DNA of 64,000 nt from Betaproteobacteria bacterium. Lineage in GTDB: Bacteria; Pseudomonadota; Gammaproteobacteria; Burkholderiales; Burkholderiaceae_C. The stretch lies in the NCBI GenBank assembly GCA_947453725.1, contig CANGHH010000001.1, positions 434,001-498,000 on the forward strand, in the 5' to 3' direction. Of this stretch, positions 39,434 through 50,949 are shown in pieces; the first letter of the stretch is position 1, and each line of letters opens with the position of its first letter. Position numbers and translations under genes: made by a program. The notes below the pieces were generated by a model, which had not been told where the DNA came from, searched no databases, and was given only the letters and a program-made list of their open reading frames with translations.

Positions 39434-39819
39434 CGGACCGCGATGAACTGCATTTCATGCGCCGGTGAACTGAGCAGTCGCAAGACGACGGGGCTGGGCT
39501 TCATGCGCAGCGTGAAGGTGTAGGCCAGCGTCTCGTCGAGCCGTTGATGACCTGCCACCGCATCTTCGAAACGCTGGGCGACCCAGTCGTTGTTCATGCA
39601 CTGCGCGACGACGCCGAACAGCGCCTGCCCCAGCACGCGGCGGCGGTCGAGGCCCGAACCCCGGCTCTCGAAGGCGTTGTAGCGGACGATCCGGGCTTCA
39701 GGCTCCTTGCCGAAGCCGATCACCCCGTAGCCTAGGCTGTCCAGGGCGGCTTCATCCAGCGCGGCCAGAACCTGCATCAAATTCGGCTGATCGAACTCGG
39801 GTGCAGGCGGTGCCGTCAT
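39421..39819 (-). CDS. pyp: Photoactive yellow protein-like PAS photoreceptor
   Basis: 132 residues, a single PAS domain the size of PYP (125). The chromophore region aligns without gaps from PYP Y42 to C69 (28 residues): Y47, N48 and E51 match Y42, N43 and E46, S55 replaces T50, and C74 in VVAQC matches C69, the p-coumarate attachment cysteine in VAPC. The C-terminal YTFTLRMKP parallels YTFDYQMTP. R52 is replaced by L57 and Y98 by L104, so spectral behaviour may differ. It precedes a hybrid kinase that starts inside its last codons, suggesting a light-signalling pair. The tyrosine ammonia lyase and coumaryl-CoA ligase needed for the chromophore are not in the window. Confidence 0.75.
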
Positions 39820-40185
39820 GGTGCGCTTTCAGGGTTCTCGGCAGGCGAGCCGGATTGGAGAAACAGATCTTGGGGTATGGCGCTGCAGCCGAGTGAAGCG
39901 GGGTCGCAAAGGCTGTAACAGTTGCACTATCTCAGATAAGAATAATAGCTGCCGGCAGGGTTAACCTGTGTGGCGGGATGCTCGACGCCTTGGTCCGGGA
40001 CAAGCGCCAGGTACTGCTTGACAGTCCGGTCCCCGTCGTCCGCTGCGAAGCTGGCGCGTCGTTGCGCAAGCTCAATCGGGTCGCGCGGGGACCGCCTTAA
40101 ACAGGGTATTGCGCAGTTCGTTTTCTTCGGGAACTGCCTTCGTCGTCAGGACGGATACCCATGCCGAAGCCTCGTGGAGACCACC
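39820..40185. other. Divergent intergenic region between pyp-like gene and small secreted-type unknown (366 bp)
   Basis: A short palindrome TATCT-C-AGATA lies at 39928-39938 in an AT-rich stretch that probably holds the divergent promoters (TAATAG/TATTAT-like -10 elements). No TGT-N12-ACA site was found. The right half (about 39970-40185) is open in the frame of the downstream gene but lacks conserved features. Confidence 0.4.
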
Positions 40186-40623
40186 GTGCAAACCAAGCCT
40201 GCATTCAACAGCCCCGCGGACCTGTCCGCGCCCGAAGTCCGGGAAGTTCCGGTCAACCCGGAAGTCCGGACCATCGTCAACCCCGGCAGCCTGATCGGCA
40301 GCTGGGTCAACGTCGACCCAGCCACACGCGGCATCACCAAGATCGTGGTCGGCTGGGGCGGCGGCGGCCACCTCAGCGTGCATGCCTACGGCGCCTGTTC
40401 GCCCACGCCCTGCGACTGGGGCGGCGTGGCTGGCATCGCCTACGGCCCCGACGTTGCCAACCGGGTCGCCGATGCTTTCACAGCCGTCTACAGCGTGGCC
40501 TTCAAGGACACCATCGTCGCCGGTGTGATGCAGGGCAACCTGCTGTCCGTGAACTCGTTCAGCCACTTCAAGGACAGCAGCGGCCGTTCCGATTACCACT
40601 CGCGCGACTTGTTCCGCAAGTAG
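40186..40623 (+). CDS. Small protein of unrecognised family (GSWVNxxPATRG domain)
   Basis: About 145 residues from a GTG with GGAG 7 bases upstream. I cannot assign a function. It contains LIGSWVNVDPATRGITKIVV followed by HAYGACSPTPCDWG and IAYGP, a compact beta-rich domain seen as a recurrent module in other bacteria (a lipocalin-like barrel is my guess). No signal peptide is seen. The frame is open another 216 bases upstream without conserved sequence. Convergent with gabD. Confidence 0.6.
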   Translation: MQTKPAFNSPADLSAPEVREVPVNPEVRTIVNPGSLIGSWVNVDPATRGITKIVVGWGGGGHLSVHAYGACSPTPCDWGGVAGIAYGPDVANRVADAFTAVYSVAFKDTIVAGVMQGNLLSVNSFSHFKDSSGRSDYHSRDLFRK

Positions 40624-40630
40624 TCTCGCC

Positions 40631-40662
40631 GCGACATCCTGCGCTTCAGCGCAGGATGTCGC
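40631..40662. terminator. Perfect 14-bp hairpin between convergent genes
   Basis: GCGACATCCTGCGC-TTCA-GCGCAGGATGTCGC. The loop holds the gabD stop codon and the right arm encodes its last residues. No T-tract follows on either strand. Likely a bidirectional terminator or mRNA 3'-end stabiliser for both genes. Confidence 0.55.
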
Positions 40663-42133
40663 CGAGGCAGAGATACTTCAACTCGACGTAGTCGTCGATA
40701 CCTTGGTGGGCGCCTTCTCGGCCCAGGCCGCTTTGCTTGACGCCGCCGAAGGGCACTTCCGCGGTGCTGATCAGCCCGGTATTGATGCCCACCATGCCAT
40801 ATTCCAGCGCTTCGCCGACGCGGAAAACGCGGCCGATGTCGCGGCTGTAGAAGTAGCTGGCCAGGCCGAATTCGGTGTCGTTGGCCAGCGCGATGACTTC
40901 GGCCTCGGTCTCGAAGCGGAACACCGGTGCCACCGGGCCGAAGGTTTCTTCCTTGGCGCACAGCATGTCGCCAGTCACCTCCGACAGCACGGTGGGGGTG
41001 TAGAAGCGCTCACCGTGGCGCGTGCCGCCGACGACCACCGTGGCGCCCTTGGCGACGGCGTCGGCCACATGCGCCTCGACCTTTGCGATGGCCGCGTCGT
41101 CGATCATCGGCCCCTGCGTCACGCCGGCCTCGAAGCCGTTGCCGATCTGGATGGCGCCGGCCTTGGCCGCCAATTTGTCGACAAAGGCGTCGTAGACGCC
41201 GGCCTGCACGTACAGGCGGTTGGCGCAGACGCAGGTCTGGCCCGCGTTGCGGTACTTGCTGACCATCGCGCCCTCGACAGCGCTGTCGATGTCGGCGTCA
41301 TCGAAGACGATGAAGGGCGCGTTGCCGCCGAGTTCCAGGCTCAGCTTCTTCACCGTCGGCGCGCACTGGCGGGCCAGGATGCGGCCGACCTCGGTCGACC
41401 CCGTGAACGACAAATGGCGCACAACGTCGGATGAGCACAGCACGTTGCCGATCTCGATGGAATTCGCACTGTCGGCGCACAGCACATTCAGCACGCCGGC
41501 CGGCATGCCGGCGCGCTGTGCCAGTTCGGCCAGTGCCAGGGCCGACAACGGCGTCTGCTCGGCCGGCTTGATGACCACCGGGCAACCGGCGGCCAAGGCC
41601 GGGGCCACCTTGCGCGTGATCATCGCGATCGGGAAGTTCCACGGGGTGATGGCCGCGCACACGCCTACCGGCTGCTTGATGACGATGTAGCGCTTGTTGT
41701 TGTCGGTGGTCGGGATGGTCTCGCCGTAGACGCGCTTGGCTTCCTCGGCGAACCACTCGATGAAGCTGGCGCCGTAGCCGACCTCGCCGCGCGCCTCGGC
41801 CAGCGGCTTGCCCTGCTCGGCGGTCATGATGCGGGCCAGGTCGTCGGCATGCTGGTGGATCAGGGCGTACCACTTCATCAGCACCGCGCCGCGTTCCTTG
41901 GCGGTCTTGGCGCGCCAGGCGGGCCAGGCTTTCTCGGCCGCCGACAGCGCCGCAGCCGCGTCGATGGCGCCCAGGTTGGCCACCTGCGCCAGTTCCAGCC
42001 CGGTAGCCGGGTCGGTGACGGCAAAGCGCGCCTGGCCGTTCTGTGCGTTGACCCAGGTGCCGTTGATCAGGCCGTCGGTCTTCAGCAGGCTGGCGTCGGC
42101 GAGTCGGCCGAGCGGCGAAGTGCGGGTGTCCAT
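40646..42133 (-). CDS. gabD: NAD(P)-dependent succinate-semialdehyde dehydrogenase
   Basis: A 495-residue aldehyde dehydrogenase oxidising succinate semialdehyde to succinate. The catalytic Cys is in NAGQTCVCANR, the general-base Glu in LELGGNAPFIVF and the cofactor region in TPWNFPIAM and FTGSTEVG. QTCVCANR and the C-terminal GREGAHQGIDDYVELKYLCL are typical of GabD. AAGGAG lies 8 bases before the ATG at 42133. No gabT or regulator is adjacent. A broader semialdehyde specificity (glutarate semialdehyde) cannot be excluded. Confidence 0.9.
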   Translation of the reverse strand: MDTRTSPLGRLADASLLKTDGLINGTWVNAQNGQARFAVTDPATGLELAQVANLGAIDAAAALSAAEKAWPAWRAKTAKERGAVLMKWYALIHQHADDLARIMTAEQGKPLAEARGEVGYGASFIEWFAEEAKRVYGETIPTTDNNKRYIVIKQPVGVCAAITPWNFPIAMITRKVAPALAAGCPVVIKPAEQTPLSALALAELAQRAGMPAGVLNVLCADSANSIEIGNVLCSSDVVRHLSFTGSTEVGRILARQCAPTVKKLSLELGGNAPFIVFDDADIDSAVEGAMVSKYRNAGQTCVCANRLYVQAGVYDAFVDKLAAKAGAIQIGNGFEAGVTQGPMIDDAAIAKVEAHVADAVAKGATVVVGGTRHGERFYTPTVLSEVTGDMLCAKEETFGPVAPVFRFETEAEVIALANDTEFGLASYFYSRDIGRVFRVGEALEYGMVGINTGLISTAEVPFGGVKQSGLGREGAHQGIDDYVELKYLCLGDILR

Positions 42134-42216
42134 GGCGGTCTCCTTGCAAGGCCGGCGACGATAGCAAGCCTGGGCGGCCAGTGCCATCGGTGCCCGCTCG
42201 CTGCAGGGCCACGCCC

Positions 42217-42222
42217 TAGAAT
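42217..42222 (+). promoter_or_regulatory. Possible -10 element of alaS
   Basis: TAGAAT lies 55 bases upstream of the alaS start in the short divergent gap to gabD. It equals the -10-like element of the tRNA-Gly gene. No recognisable -35 was found. Confidence 0.3.
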
Positions 42223-42277
42223 CCGGGCTCTTTGCGCCGTCGCGCACGCCCCACCCGGAAGACCATGAAAGCAGCCG

Positions 42278-44917
42278 ATGAACGCAGCTGAAATACGCAG
42301 CACCTTCTTGAAGTTCTTCGAGAGCAAGGGCCACACCATCGTGGCCAGTTCGCCGGTGGTGCCGGGCGACGACCCGACGCTGCTGTTCACCAATGCCGGC
42401 ATGAACCAGTTCAAGGACGTGTTCCTGGGCCACGACAAGCGGTCCTACTCGCGTGCCACCACCAGCCAGAAGTGCATCCGGGCCGGCGGCAAGCACAACG
42501 ACCTGGAGAACGTGGGCTACACGGCGCGCCACCACACCTTTTTCGAGATGCTGGGCAACTTCAGCTTCGGCGACTACTTCAAGCGCGATGCGCTGCACTT
42601 CGCCTGGGAACTGCTGACGGTCCACTTCAAGCTGCCAGCCGACAAGCTGTGGGCCACGGTCTACGCCGAAGACGACGAGGCCTACGGCATCTGGTTGAAC
42701 GACATCGGGCTGCCGGCCGAGCGCATCATCCGCATCGGCGACAACAAGGGCGCGCGCTACGCGTCCGACAACTTCTGGATGATGGGCGACACCGGTCCCT
42801 GCGGACCGTGCAGCGAGATCTTCTTCGACCACGGCCCCGAGATCGCCGGCGGCCCGCCGGGCAGCCCGAACGAAGACGGCGACCGCTACATCGAGATCTG
42901 GAACAACGTCTTCATGCAGTTCAACCGCACCGAAGACGGTGTGATGCACCAGTTGCCCAGGCCGAGTGTCGACACCGGCATGGGCCTGGAGCGCCTGAGC
43001 GCCGTGCTGCAGCATGTCCACAGCAATTACGAGATCGACCTTTTCGTGACGCTGCTGGCGGCGGCGAAGCAGGCGGTCGATGCGGCCGTGGATGCAAAGG
43101 AGCACGGCGACTGTGACGCGTCATCGCCTTCGCTGAAGGTCATCGCCGACCACATCCGCGCCTGCAGTTTCACCGTCGTCGACGGCGTGATCCCGGGCAA
43201 CGAAGGCCGCGGCTACGTGCTGCGGCGCATCGCCCGCCGGGCCATCCGCCACGGCTACAAGCTGGGCGCCCGCAAGCCTTTCTTCCACACCCTGGTGGCG
43301 GCGCTGGACGCCGAGATGGGCGAGGCCTACCCCGAACTGCGCCGCGCGGCCGCCCGCGTCACCGAGGTGCTGAAGACGGAGGAGGAGCGCTTCTTCCAGA
43401 CCATCGCCAACGGCATGGAGATCCTGGAAACGGCGCTGTCGGGTGGCGCACAGCTCATCGATGGCGACCTGGCCTTCAAGCTGCACGACACCTTCGGTTT
43501 CCCGCTGGACCTGACGGCCGACGTCTGCCGCGAACGCGGCGTGCGTGTCGACGAAGCGGGCTTTCAGGTGGCCATGACGCGGCAGCGCGAACAGGCGCGG
43601 GCTTCGGCCAAGTTCAAGATGGCGGCGGGCCTCGAGTACACCGGCGACGCGACGAACTTCCACGGCTACGAACATCTGGTCTGCGAGACCAGCCAAGTCA
43701 CGGCGATCTACATCGACGGCACGCCCGTGCAACAGGCCAAAGCCGGCGACGACGTGCTCATCGTGCTCGACCACACGCCCTTCTACGCCGAGAGCGGCGG
43801 TCAGGCCGGCGACGCCGGCGAACTGCGCAACCCGAGAACCCGGGTCGTCGTCGAGGACACCATCAAGGTCCAGGCCAGCGTGCACGGCCACCACGGCCGC
43901 GTCGTCGAAGGCACCGTCAGCGTCGGCGATGTCTTCACCGCCCGTGTCGACGCCGAGCGCCGCCTGCGCACCGTGCGCAACCACAGCGCCACCCACCTGA
44001 TGCACAAGGCGCTGCGCGAAGTGCTCGGCGACCACGTCCAGCAGAAGGGCTCGCTGGTCACGGCCGAGCGCACGCGCTTCGACTTCGTGCAGAACACGCC
44101 GCTCTCGGACGCGCAGATCACGCAGGTCGAAGCGCTGGTCAACGCCGAGATCCTGGCCAACGCGGCCACCCGGTCGCGCGTGCTGCCCATTGAGGAAGCG
44201 CAGAAGCTGGGCGCGATGATGCTGTTCGGCGAGAAGTACGGCGACGAGGTGCGCGTGCTCGACATCGGCAGCAGCCGCGAACTGTGCGGCGGCACCCACG
44301 TGCAGCGCTGCGGTGACATCGGCCTGTTCAAGATCGTCTCCGAGGGCGGCGTCGCGGCCGGCATCCGCCGCGTCGAGGCGGTCACCGGCGGCAACGCGCT
44401 CGCCTATGTCCAGCAACTGGAAGGCACCGTCAACGGCCTGGCTGGCACGCTGAAGGCTACGCCGGCCGAGGTGCCGGTTCGCGTCGCCGCGGTGCTCGAC
44501 CACGTGCGCGCGCTCGAGAAGGAAATCACCGCGCTGAAGAGCAAGCTGGCGTCTTCGCAGGGCGACGAACTGGTGGCGCAGGCCGTCGACGTGGGCGGCG
44601 TCCAGGTGCTGGCTGCGGTGCTGCAAGGCGGCGACGCCAAGTCGCTCCGCGAAACCATGGACAAGTTGAAGGACAAGCTCAAGCGTGCCGTGATCGTGCT
44701 GGCGGCGGTGGACGGTGGCAAGGTGCAACTGGCCGCCGGCGTCACGGTAGATCTGCTGGCCCGGGTCAAGGCCGGCGAACTCGTGAACTTCGTGGCTTTG
44801 CAGGTCGGCGGCAAGGGCGGCGGCAAGGCTGACCTGGCGATGGCCGGCGGCAGCGACGCTGCGGCCCTGCCGGCGGCTCTGGCCTCCGTGGTCGCGTGGG
44901 TCACCGCCCGGCTCTGA
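42278..44917 (+). CDS. alaS: Alanine-tRNA ligase
   Basis: An 879-residue class II synthetase charging tRNA-Ala. The N-terminal catalytic core opens with [15 protein letters not shown] and contains [32 protein letters not shown] and the class II motif 3 segment [12 protein letters not shown]. The editing domain carries [12 protein letters not shown] and the zinc-site CGGTHVQ. The C-terminal oligomerisation/C-Ala region ends [15 protein letters not shown]. Full length and intact. Confidence 0.97.
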   Translation: MNAAEIRSTFLKFFESKGHTIVASSPVVPGDDPTLLFTNAGMNQFKDVFLGHDKRSYSRATTSQKCIRAGGKHNDLENVGYTARHHTFFEMLGNFSFGDYFKRDALHFAWELLTVHFKLPADKLWATVYAEDDEAYGIWLNDIGLPAERIIRIGDNKGARYASDNFWMMGDTGPCGPCSEIFFDHGPEIAGGPPGSPNEDGDRYIEIWNNVFMQFNRTEDGVMHQLPRPSVDTGMGLERLSAVLQHVHSNYEIDLFVTLLAAAKQAVDAAVDAKEHGDCDASSPSLKVIADHIRACSFTVVDGVIPGNEGRGYVLRRIARRAIRHGYKLGARKPFFHTLVAALDAEMGEAYPELRRAAARVTEVLKTEEERFFQTIANGMEILETALSGGAQLIDGDLAFKLHDTFGFPLDLTADVCRERGVRVDEAGFQVAMTRQREQARASAKFKMAAGLEYTGDATNFHGYEHLVCETSQVTAIYIDGTPVQQAKAGDDVLIVLDHTPFYAESGGQAGDAGELRNPRTRVVVEDTIKVQASVHGHHGRVVEGTVSVGDVFTARVDAERRLRTVRNHSATHLMHKALREVLGDHVQQKGSLVTAERTRFDFVQNTPLSDAQITQVEALVNAEILANAATRSRVLPIEEAQKLGAMMLFGEKYGDEVRVLDIGSSRELCGGTHVQRCGDIGLFKIVSEGGVAAGIRRVEAVTGGNALAYVQQLEGTVNGLAGTLKATPAEVPVRVAAVLDHVRALEKEITALKSKLASSQGDELVAQAVDVGGVQVLAAVLQGGDAKSLRETMDKLKDKLKRAVIVLAAVDGGKVQLAAGVTVDLLARVKAGELVNFVALQVGGKGGGKADLAMAGGSDAAALPAALASVVAWVTARL

Positions 44918-45145
44918 AGCGGACGGGGCGGGCCCGGCTTCGCCAGTCCCACCCTGAAGTCGGGGGTGCGGGCGGCAGATGTTGCACTCGCGCGACAGCT
45001 TGAAGGGAGAATGCGTCGGCGTTGGGGCTCTCGGCAGGCTTGAAGCAGGCCGGTTTTCGGCCCGCTTGTCATGCCCCTGTCGCCGCGCATTCCGGACAAT
45101 CGAGCAACTTCCTTCGCTGCCATGCGCTCCCACCCCGCCCACTCC

Positions 45146-45853
45146 ATGTCCGCGCCTCAGCTGCCCTATGCGCCCAAGCATTCGGCGCGCGGCGTGCTCG
45201 TCGTGCTGGGCATGCATCTGCTGTTGGCTTGGGCGCTGGTCAGCGGTCTGGCGCAGCGCATGGTGGACGTCGTTCGCGAGCCCATCGAGACGCGGCTGAT
45301 CGACGAGAAAATGGCCCCGCCCCCGCCACCGCCCGATTTGCCCAAGCCGAGCACACCGCCGCCGCCGACCGCCGTGCAGGTGCCGGTCCCGGTGGTGATC
45401 GCGCAGGTCGCGCCGCCGCCACAGATCACCTTGCCACCGCCCGCGCCCACGGCGCCGCCACCGGTCACGGCCGCGCCCGCGCCGGTCGATGCCATCCGGA
45501 CGCCGGCGCCGTCGCCCGCGCCGACGCCGGCCACGGCGGGTCGTGCCAGCCCCGAGGAGCTCTACGTCGGTGGCTTGCGGGCCTACCTGAACAGCATCAA
45601 GCGCTACCCCACCAGCCGCGAGGCCCGGCAACTGCGCCCCCAGGGCACCGTCAAGCTGAAGCTCGAGATCGACCGCAGCGGCCAATTGCTGAACGCCACC
45701 GTCGAGCTCGGTTCGGGCTCCTTGCTGCTCGACAACGAGGCTTTGCGCACGGTGCGCAACGGTCGTTTCCCGGCCATTCCCGCCGAGGCCTTTGCCGGCC
45801 AGGCCAGCAAGACCTTCATCGTGCCGGTCGAGTACCTGCACGAGGGCGGCTGA
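45146..45853 (+). CDS. tonB: TonB family energy-transducing protein
   Basis: About 235 residues. A single N-terminal membrane anchor (GVLVVLGMHLLLAWALVSGLA) is followed by a long Pro-rich periplasmic spacer (PPPPPPDLPKPSTPPPP onward) and a C-terminal TonB domain beginning YVGGLRAYLNSIKRYP and including GTVKLKLEIDRSGQLLNATV. It would couple the proton-motive force to outer-membrane receptors. The next gene, 55 bases on, is a TonB-dependent receptor, probably its client. ExbB and ExbD are not in the window. The start is uncertain (an ATG at 45122 is also in frame). Confidence 0.88.
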   Translation: MSAPQLPYAPKHSARGVLVVLGMHLLLAWALVSGLAQRMVDVVREPIETRLIDEKMAPPPPPPDLPKPSTPPPPTAVQVPVPVVIAQVAPPPQITLPPPAPTAPPPVTAAPAPVDAIRTPAPSPAPTPATAGRASPEELYVGGLRAYLNSIKRYPTSREARQLRPQGTVKLKLEIDRSGQLLNATVELGSGSLLLDNEALRTVRNGRFPAIPAEAFAGQASKTFIVPVEYLHEGG

Positions 45854-45908
45854 TGCCGCCGCTGCGGACGATTTCCACTTTTCTGTCACTTCATACCGAG
45901 GACCATCC

Positions 45909-48320
45909 ATGAAGAAGTTTCCCCTCTCACTGATCAGCCTGGCCTTGTTGGCCCTGGGTTCGGCGGCCCACGCGCAGCAAGCCACCGAAGTCGGCAAGAT
46001 CACCGTCACGGGCGAAGGCGACAAGCTGGGCACCGGCCTGCTGATCGACGAAGACACGCCCAAGGCCAAGAGCACGGTCACCAAGGCGCAGATCGACAAG
46101 CTGCGCTCGTCGGGCAACCCCTTCCAGGCGATGGCCCTGCTGCCGGGCGTGAACAGCAACAGCCAGGATGCCACCGGCCTGTTCGGCGGCAACCTGCGCG
46201 TGCGCGGCTTCAACAGTGACCAGATGGGCTTCACCATCAACGGCGCGCCGGTCAACGACTCGGGCAACTTCGCGGTCTACCCGCAGGAGTACTCGGACGC
46301 CGAGAACCTCTGCGAGATCTTCGTCACGCAAGGCGCCACCGACACCGAAGCGCCGCACGTCGGCGCCTCGGGCGGCAACGTGGGCCTGAACACCTGTGCG
46401 CCCAAGGATGTGGCGGGTGGCAAGGCGGCTTTCTCGGTCGGTCAACTGTCCTACACCCGCATGTTCCTGCGCGGTGACACCGGCAAGATCGGCGGCTTCA
46501 AGGGCTTCCTGTCGGCCTCGCAAACCCAGGCCAACAAGTGGAAGGGCCAGGGCGCTGCCGACCGCAAGCACATCGACGCGGGCGCCGAGTACGACCTGGG
46601 CATGGTCAAGCTGTCGGGCAGCTTCCTGTGGAACAAGGCGGTCAACAACAACCTGCGCACGCTGACGCTCGCGCAGATCGCCACCGAGGGCTACTACGCC
46701 GACTTCGCCACCACGCCGACGCAGCACACCACCGGCGTCAACGGTACCAAGCAGACCGAAACCTTCGGCACGGCCTACTACGGCTATTCGCTGAACCCCT
46801 TCGAGAACTACCTGATCACCACCAAGGCCAACATCCAGATCACGCCGGCCTTGCGTGTGGATATCGCGCCTTACTTCTGGTATGGCTACGGCACCGGCGG
46901 TGTCCAGCAAACCACGGTCACCGAAGGCCTGGGCACCAACCGCCTGCACGGCGGCCTGGGTGACATCAACGGCGACGGCGATGCCCTCGACCAGGTCATG
47001 ATCTACCGCGGCAGCGTCACCAAGACCAATCGCCCCGGTGTGAACCTGACGGCCAGCTACACGCTGGACAACCAGCGCATCCTGGGCGGTCTCTGGTACG
47101 AGCGTGCGCGCCATCGCCAGACCGCGCCGGCAACGACCTTCAACAACGCCGGTCAGATTGGCGACCTGTGGCTGGCCAACGACGCGGCGCTGCTGCACTA
47201 CGCCGACGGCTCGCTGTACCAGAACCGCGACGCGCTGACGATCTCGACCGGCGAGAGCGCCTTCATCCAGGACACCATCGACCTGTTCAACAGCAAGGTG
47301 CAGGTCACGCCGGCACTGAGCTACCGCCGCATCAACCGCGACTTCACCAACTTCGCGGCCTCGGGCGCGAACACGGCGTACACGACCTCGGCCTTGAACT
47401 TCAGCGCCGCCGCGCCGTACACGATCAACAAGACCTACTCGCAGGCCTTGCCGAGCCTGGCCGCCAGCTTCCAGGCCACCTCGGAACTGCAGCTCTTCTC
47501 CAGCCTGTCGAAGAACTTCAAGGCGCCGGGCAACTTCGAGTACTTCAGCCTGGCCAACGGTGTGGCGATCGCCAGCGGCGTGGGCACCTGGACCTCGCTG
47601 GCCCCGCTGACCGTCAAGCAGGAGACCTCGGTCAACCTGGACATGGGCGCGCGCTACAAGGCCAGCCTGTTCAAGGCCTCGGCGACGGCCTTCCTGACGA
47701 AGTTCAAGGACCGCATCGCCTCCAGCTTCGACCCGGTCACGGCCAGCAGCCACGACTTCAACGTCGGCAGCTCGACGATCAAGGGCCTGGAACTCGAAGC
47801 CGGCACCGTGCCGGTCGGTGGCTTCAGCGCCTACGCGTCGGCGACCTACACCAAGAGCGTCATCGACAACGACATGCCGGCCGCCGGCACCTTGGGTAAC
47901 GTGACCGCCTTCTTCCCGGTCAGCGGCATCCAGTTCCCGGACACGCCGAAGGGCATGGCCGCCTTGTCGCTGCAGTACACCTCGGGCCCCTTGCTGGTCA
48001 ACGCGTCGGGCAAGTACACCGGCCGTCGCAACATCACCTTGGTCGGTGACCAGAGCCTCGCCGGCTACACGACTTTCGACCTGAATGCCGCCCTGCAGCT
48101 GCCTTCGGACCGCCTGTTCAAGAACCCGACGTTGCGCCTGAACATCAGCAACATCACCAACAAGCAGTTCCTGCTGGCCAACTCCGGCAGCGGTTCGTCG
48201 ATCACCACCAATGCGGTTTCCTTCGTCAACAATGGCGTCACCGTGCCGGTGGGTGGTACGCCGAGCGTCTACGGTGGCGCGCCGCGCTTCACCAGCATCA
48301 CGCTGCAAAGCGACTTCTAA
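45909..48320 (+). CDS. TonB-dependent outer-membrane receptor
   Basis: An 803-residue receptor. A signal peptide ([17 protein letters not shown]) is followed by a TonB-box-like [11 protein letters not shown], the plug domain ([49 protein letters not shown]), and a 22-strand-type barrel ending in a C-terminal Phe (SITLQSDF). GAGGA lies 9 bases before the ATG. The transported ligand is not evident; no iron or cobalamin uptake genes or Fur box are adjacent. A strong terminator follows. Confidence 0.92.
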   Translation: MKKFPLSLISLALLALGSAAHAQQATEVGKITVTGEGDKLGTGLLIDEDTPKAKSTVTKAQIDKLRSSGNPFQAMALLPGVNSNSQDATGLFGGNLRVRGFNSDQMGFTINGAPVNDSGNFAVYPQEYSDAENLCEIFVTQGATDTEAPHVGASGGNVGLNTCAPKDVAGGKAAFSVGQLSYTRMFLRGDTGKIGGFKGFLSASQTQANKWKGQGAADRKHIDAGAEYDLGMVKLSGSFLWNKAVNNNLRTLTLAQIATEGYYADFATTPTQHTTGVNGTKQTETFGTAYYGYSLNPFENYLITTKANIQITPALRVDIAPYFWYGYGTGGVQQTTVTEGLGTNRLHGGLGDINGDGDALDQVMIYRGSVTKTNRPGVNLTASYTLDNQRILGGLWYERARHRQTAPATTFNNAGQIGDLWLANDAALLHYADGSLYQNRDALTISTGESAFIQDTIDLFNSKVQVTPALSYRRINRDFTNFAASGANTAYTTSALNFSAAAPYTINKTYSQALPSLAASFQATSELQLFSSLSKNFKAPGNFEYFSLANGVAIASGVGTWTSLAPLTVKQETSVNLDMGARYKASLFKASATAFLTKFKDRIASSFDPVTASSHDFNVGSSTIKGLELEAGTVPVGGFSAYASATYTKSVIDNDMPAAGTLGNVTAFFPVSGIQFPDTPKGMAALSLQYTSGPLLVNASGKYTGRRNITLVGDQSLAGYTTFDLNAALQLPSDRLFKNPTLRLNISNITNKQFLLANSGSGSSITTNAVSFVNNGVTVPVGGTPSVYGGAPRFTSITLQSDF

Positions 48321-48374
48321 GTCGTGACCGCCGCGCCCGGGACTGTTCACGGTCCCTGGCGCCCCGGTGGTTTG

Positions 48375-48409
48375 AACAGCAGACCGGTGCAAGCCGGTCT
48401 GCTGTTTTT
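48375..48409 (+). terminator. Rho-independent terminator after the TonB-dependent receptor gene
   Basis: A 13-bp perfect stem (AACAGCAGACCGG / CCGGTCTGCTGTT) with loop TGCAAG runs straight into TTTTT. It ends the tonB-receptor transcript before the UPF0149 gene. Confidence 0.9.
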
Positions 48410-48448
48410 CTTCTGCCTTCGAACAAGCCCGTTCAGAATCCACCGACC

Positions 48449-49219
<771 letters not shown>

Positions 49220-49250
49220 TGCCGGCGGGCGGCTGCTAGAGTCGCGCGCC

Positions 49251-50471
49251 ATGGCGATACCGACACCCCTGCCCCTGCACGGCAAGCACATCGTGCTGGG
49301 CCTGTCCGGCGGCGTGGCCTGCTACAAGGCCGCCGACTTCGCGCGCGAACTGGTCAAGGCCGGTGCCACCGTGCAGGTGGTGATGACCGAGGCGGCGACG
49401 CAGTTCATCACGTCGGTGACGATGCAGGCCTTGAGCAACCGCCCCGTCTACACCAGCCAGTGGGACGCGCGCGAGCCCAACCACATGCCGCACATCAACC
49501 TCACGCGCGAGGCCGATGCCATCGTCGTCGCACCGGCCAGTGCCGACTTCATTGCGCAGCTGGCCCAGGGCCGGGCGGGTGAGTTGCTGGCCCTGCTGTG
49601 CCTGGCGCGGCCGATCGAGCGCTGCCCGCTGCTGGTGGCGCCGGCGATGAACCGCGAGATGTGGTCGCACCCGGCCACGCAGCGCAACGTGGCGCAGATC
49701 CGGGCTGACGGCGCCACCGTGCTCGGTCCGGCGGCCGGCGACCAGGCCTGCGGTGAAACCGGCGACGGCCGCATGCTGGAAGCCGATGAACTGCGCGACG
49801 AGCTGGTCGCCTTCTTCCAGCCCAAGCTGCTGGCCGGCCGTTCGGTGCTGGTGACGGCCGGGCCGACCTTCGAAGCCATCGACCCGGTGCGCGGCATCAC
49901 CAACCATTCCAGCGGCAAGATGGGTTTCGCCATCGCCCGCGCGGCGGCCGAGGCCGGCGCCCGCGTGACGCTGGTGGCCGGCCCGGTGCACCTGCCCACG
50001 CCGCGTGGCGTGCGCCGCATCGACGTGCAGAGCGCAGCCCAGATGTTGGCTGCCGTGCTGCCCGAAGCGCCGCTGCACGGCATCTTCGTGGCCACGGCCG
50101 CGGTGGCCGACTGGCGGCCGGCGAACGCCACCGATGCCAAGATCAAGAAGGACGGCAGCGGCCGCGTGCCGGCGCTGGCGCTGACCGAGAACGCCGACAT
50201 CCTGGCCACGGTCGCGCGCCTGCCTGCAGGCCAGCGCCCCTGGTGCGTGGGCTTCGCCGCCGAGAGCCACGACCTGGCGCGCCACGCCCGCGACAAGCTG
50301 CAGCGCAAGGGCGTGCCGCTGGTCGTCGGCAACCTGGGTCCGGCCACCTTCGGCCGCGATGACAACACGCTGCTGCTGGTCGATGCGAACGGCGAGCGCG
50401 AACTGCCGACTGGCGACAAGCTCAGCCTGGCGCGGCTGCTGGTGGCCGAGATCGCCGCCCGATCGCCATGA
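49251..50471 (+). CDS. coaBC: Bifunctional phosphopantothenoylcysteine decarboxylase/phosphopantothenate-cysteine ligase
   Basis: 406 residues carrying two steps of coenzyme A synthesis. The CoaC flavoprotein half shows [19 protein letters not shown], the active-site His in [13 protein letters not shown] and [16 protein letters not shown]. The CoaB half shows [40 protein letters not shown] and [10 protein letters not shown]. Dut follows 10 bases later, as in many proteobacteria. Confidence 0.96.
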   Translation: MAIPTPLPLHGKHIVLGLSGGVACYKAADFARELVKAGATVQVVMTEAATQFITSVTMQALSNRPVYTSQWDAREPNHMPHINLTREADAIVVAPASADFIAQLAQGRAGELLALLCLARPIERCPLLVAPAMNREMWSHPATQRNVAQIRADGATVLGPAAGDQACGETGDGRMLEADELRDELVAFFQPKLLAGRSVLVTAGPTFEAIDPVRGITNHSSGKMGFAIARAAAEAGARVTLVAGPVHLPTPRGVRRIDVQSAAQMLAAVLPEAPLHGIFVATAAVADWRPANATDAKIKKDGSGRVPALALTENADILATVARLPAGQRPWCVGFAAESHDLARHARDKLQRKGVPLVVGNLGPATFGRDDNTLLLVDANGERELPTGDKLSLARLLVAEIAARSP

Positions 50472-50481
50472 AAGCAGCCCT

Positions 50482-50943
50482 GTGACCACCATCGCCGTCA
50501 AGGTCCTCGATGCCCGCATGGTCGAGCACCTGCCGGCCTACGCCACGCCGGGCAGCGCCGGATTGGACCTGCGCGCTTGTCTGGACCAGCCGCTGGTGCT
50601 GGAACCGGGGCAGGCCGCGCTGATCGCCACCGGCCTGGCCGTGCACATCGCCGACCCCGGCCTGGCCGCGATGCTGTTGCCGCGGTCGGGACTGGGCCAC
50701 AAGCATGGCATCGTGCTGGGCAATCTGGTCGGCCTGATCGACAGCGATTACCAAGGCCCGCTGATGGTCAGTTGCTGGAACCGCGGCACCCTGGCCTACA
50801 CCGTGCAGCCCTTCGAGCGCATCGCTCAGATGGTCATCGTGCCGGTGGTGCAGGCCCGCTTCGAGCGGGTCGAATCGTTCGTGGACAGCAGCCGCGAAGG
50901 CGCGCGCGGCAGCGGCGGTTTCGGCTCGACGGGCCAGTCGTGA
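50482..50943 (+). CDS. dut: Deoxyuridine 5'-triphosphate nucleotidohydrolase
   Basis: 153-residue trimeric dUTPase hydrolysing dUTP to dUMP and PPi. All five motifs are present: [13 protein letters not shown] (I), [10 protein letters not shown] (II), [13 protein letters not shown] (III), [10 protein letters not shown] (IV) and the C-terminal [10 protein letters not shown] (V). A GTG start gives the normal N-terminal length. Downstream of coaBC. Confidence 0.95.
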   Translation: MTTIAVKVLDARMVEHLPAYATPGSAGLDLRACLDQPLVLEPGQAALIATGLAVHIADPGLAAMLLPRSGLGHKHGIVLGNLVGLIDSDYQGPLMVSCWNRGTLAYTVQPFERIAQMVIVPVVQARFERVESFVDSSREGARGSGGFGSTGQS

Positions 50944-50949
50944 CGCGCC

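Noticed and set aside
39514-39532. Reading C74 of the PYP-like protein as a chance cysteine
   Set aside because: The spacing of Tyr, Glu and Cys matches PYP exactly over 28 gapless positions, so coincidence is unlikely; the call was kept.
43121-46267. Long open frame antisense to alaS and tonB
   Set aside because: Shadow of well-conserved forward genes, no motif or plausible start.
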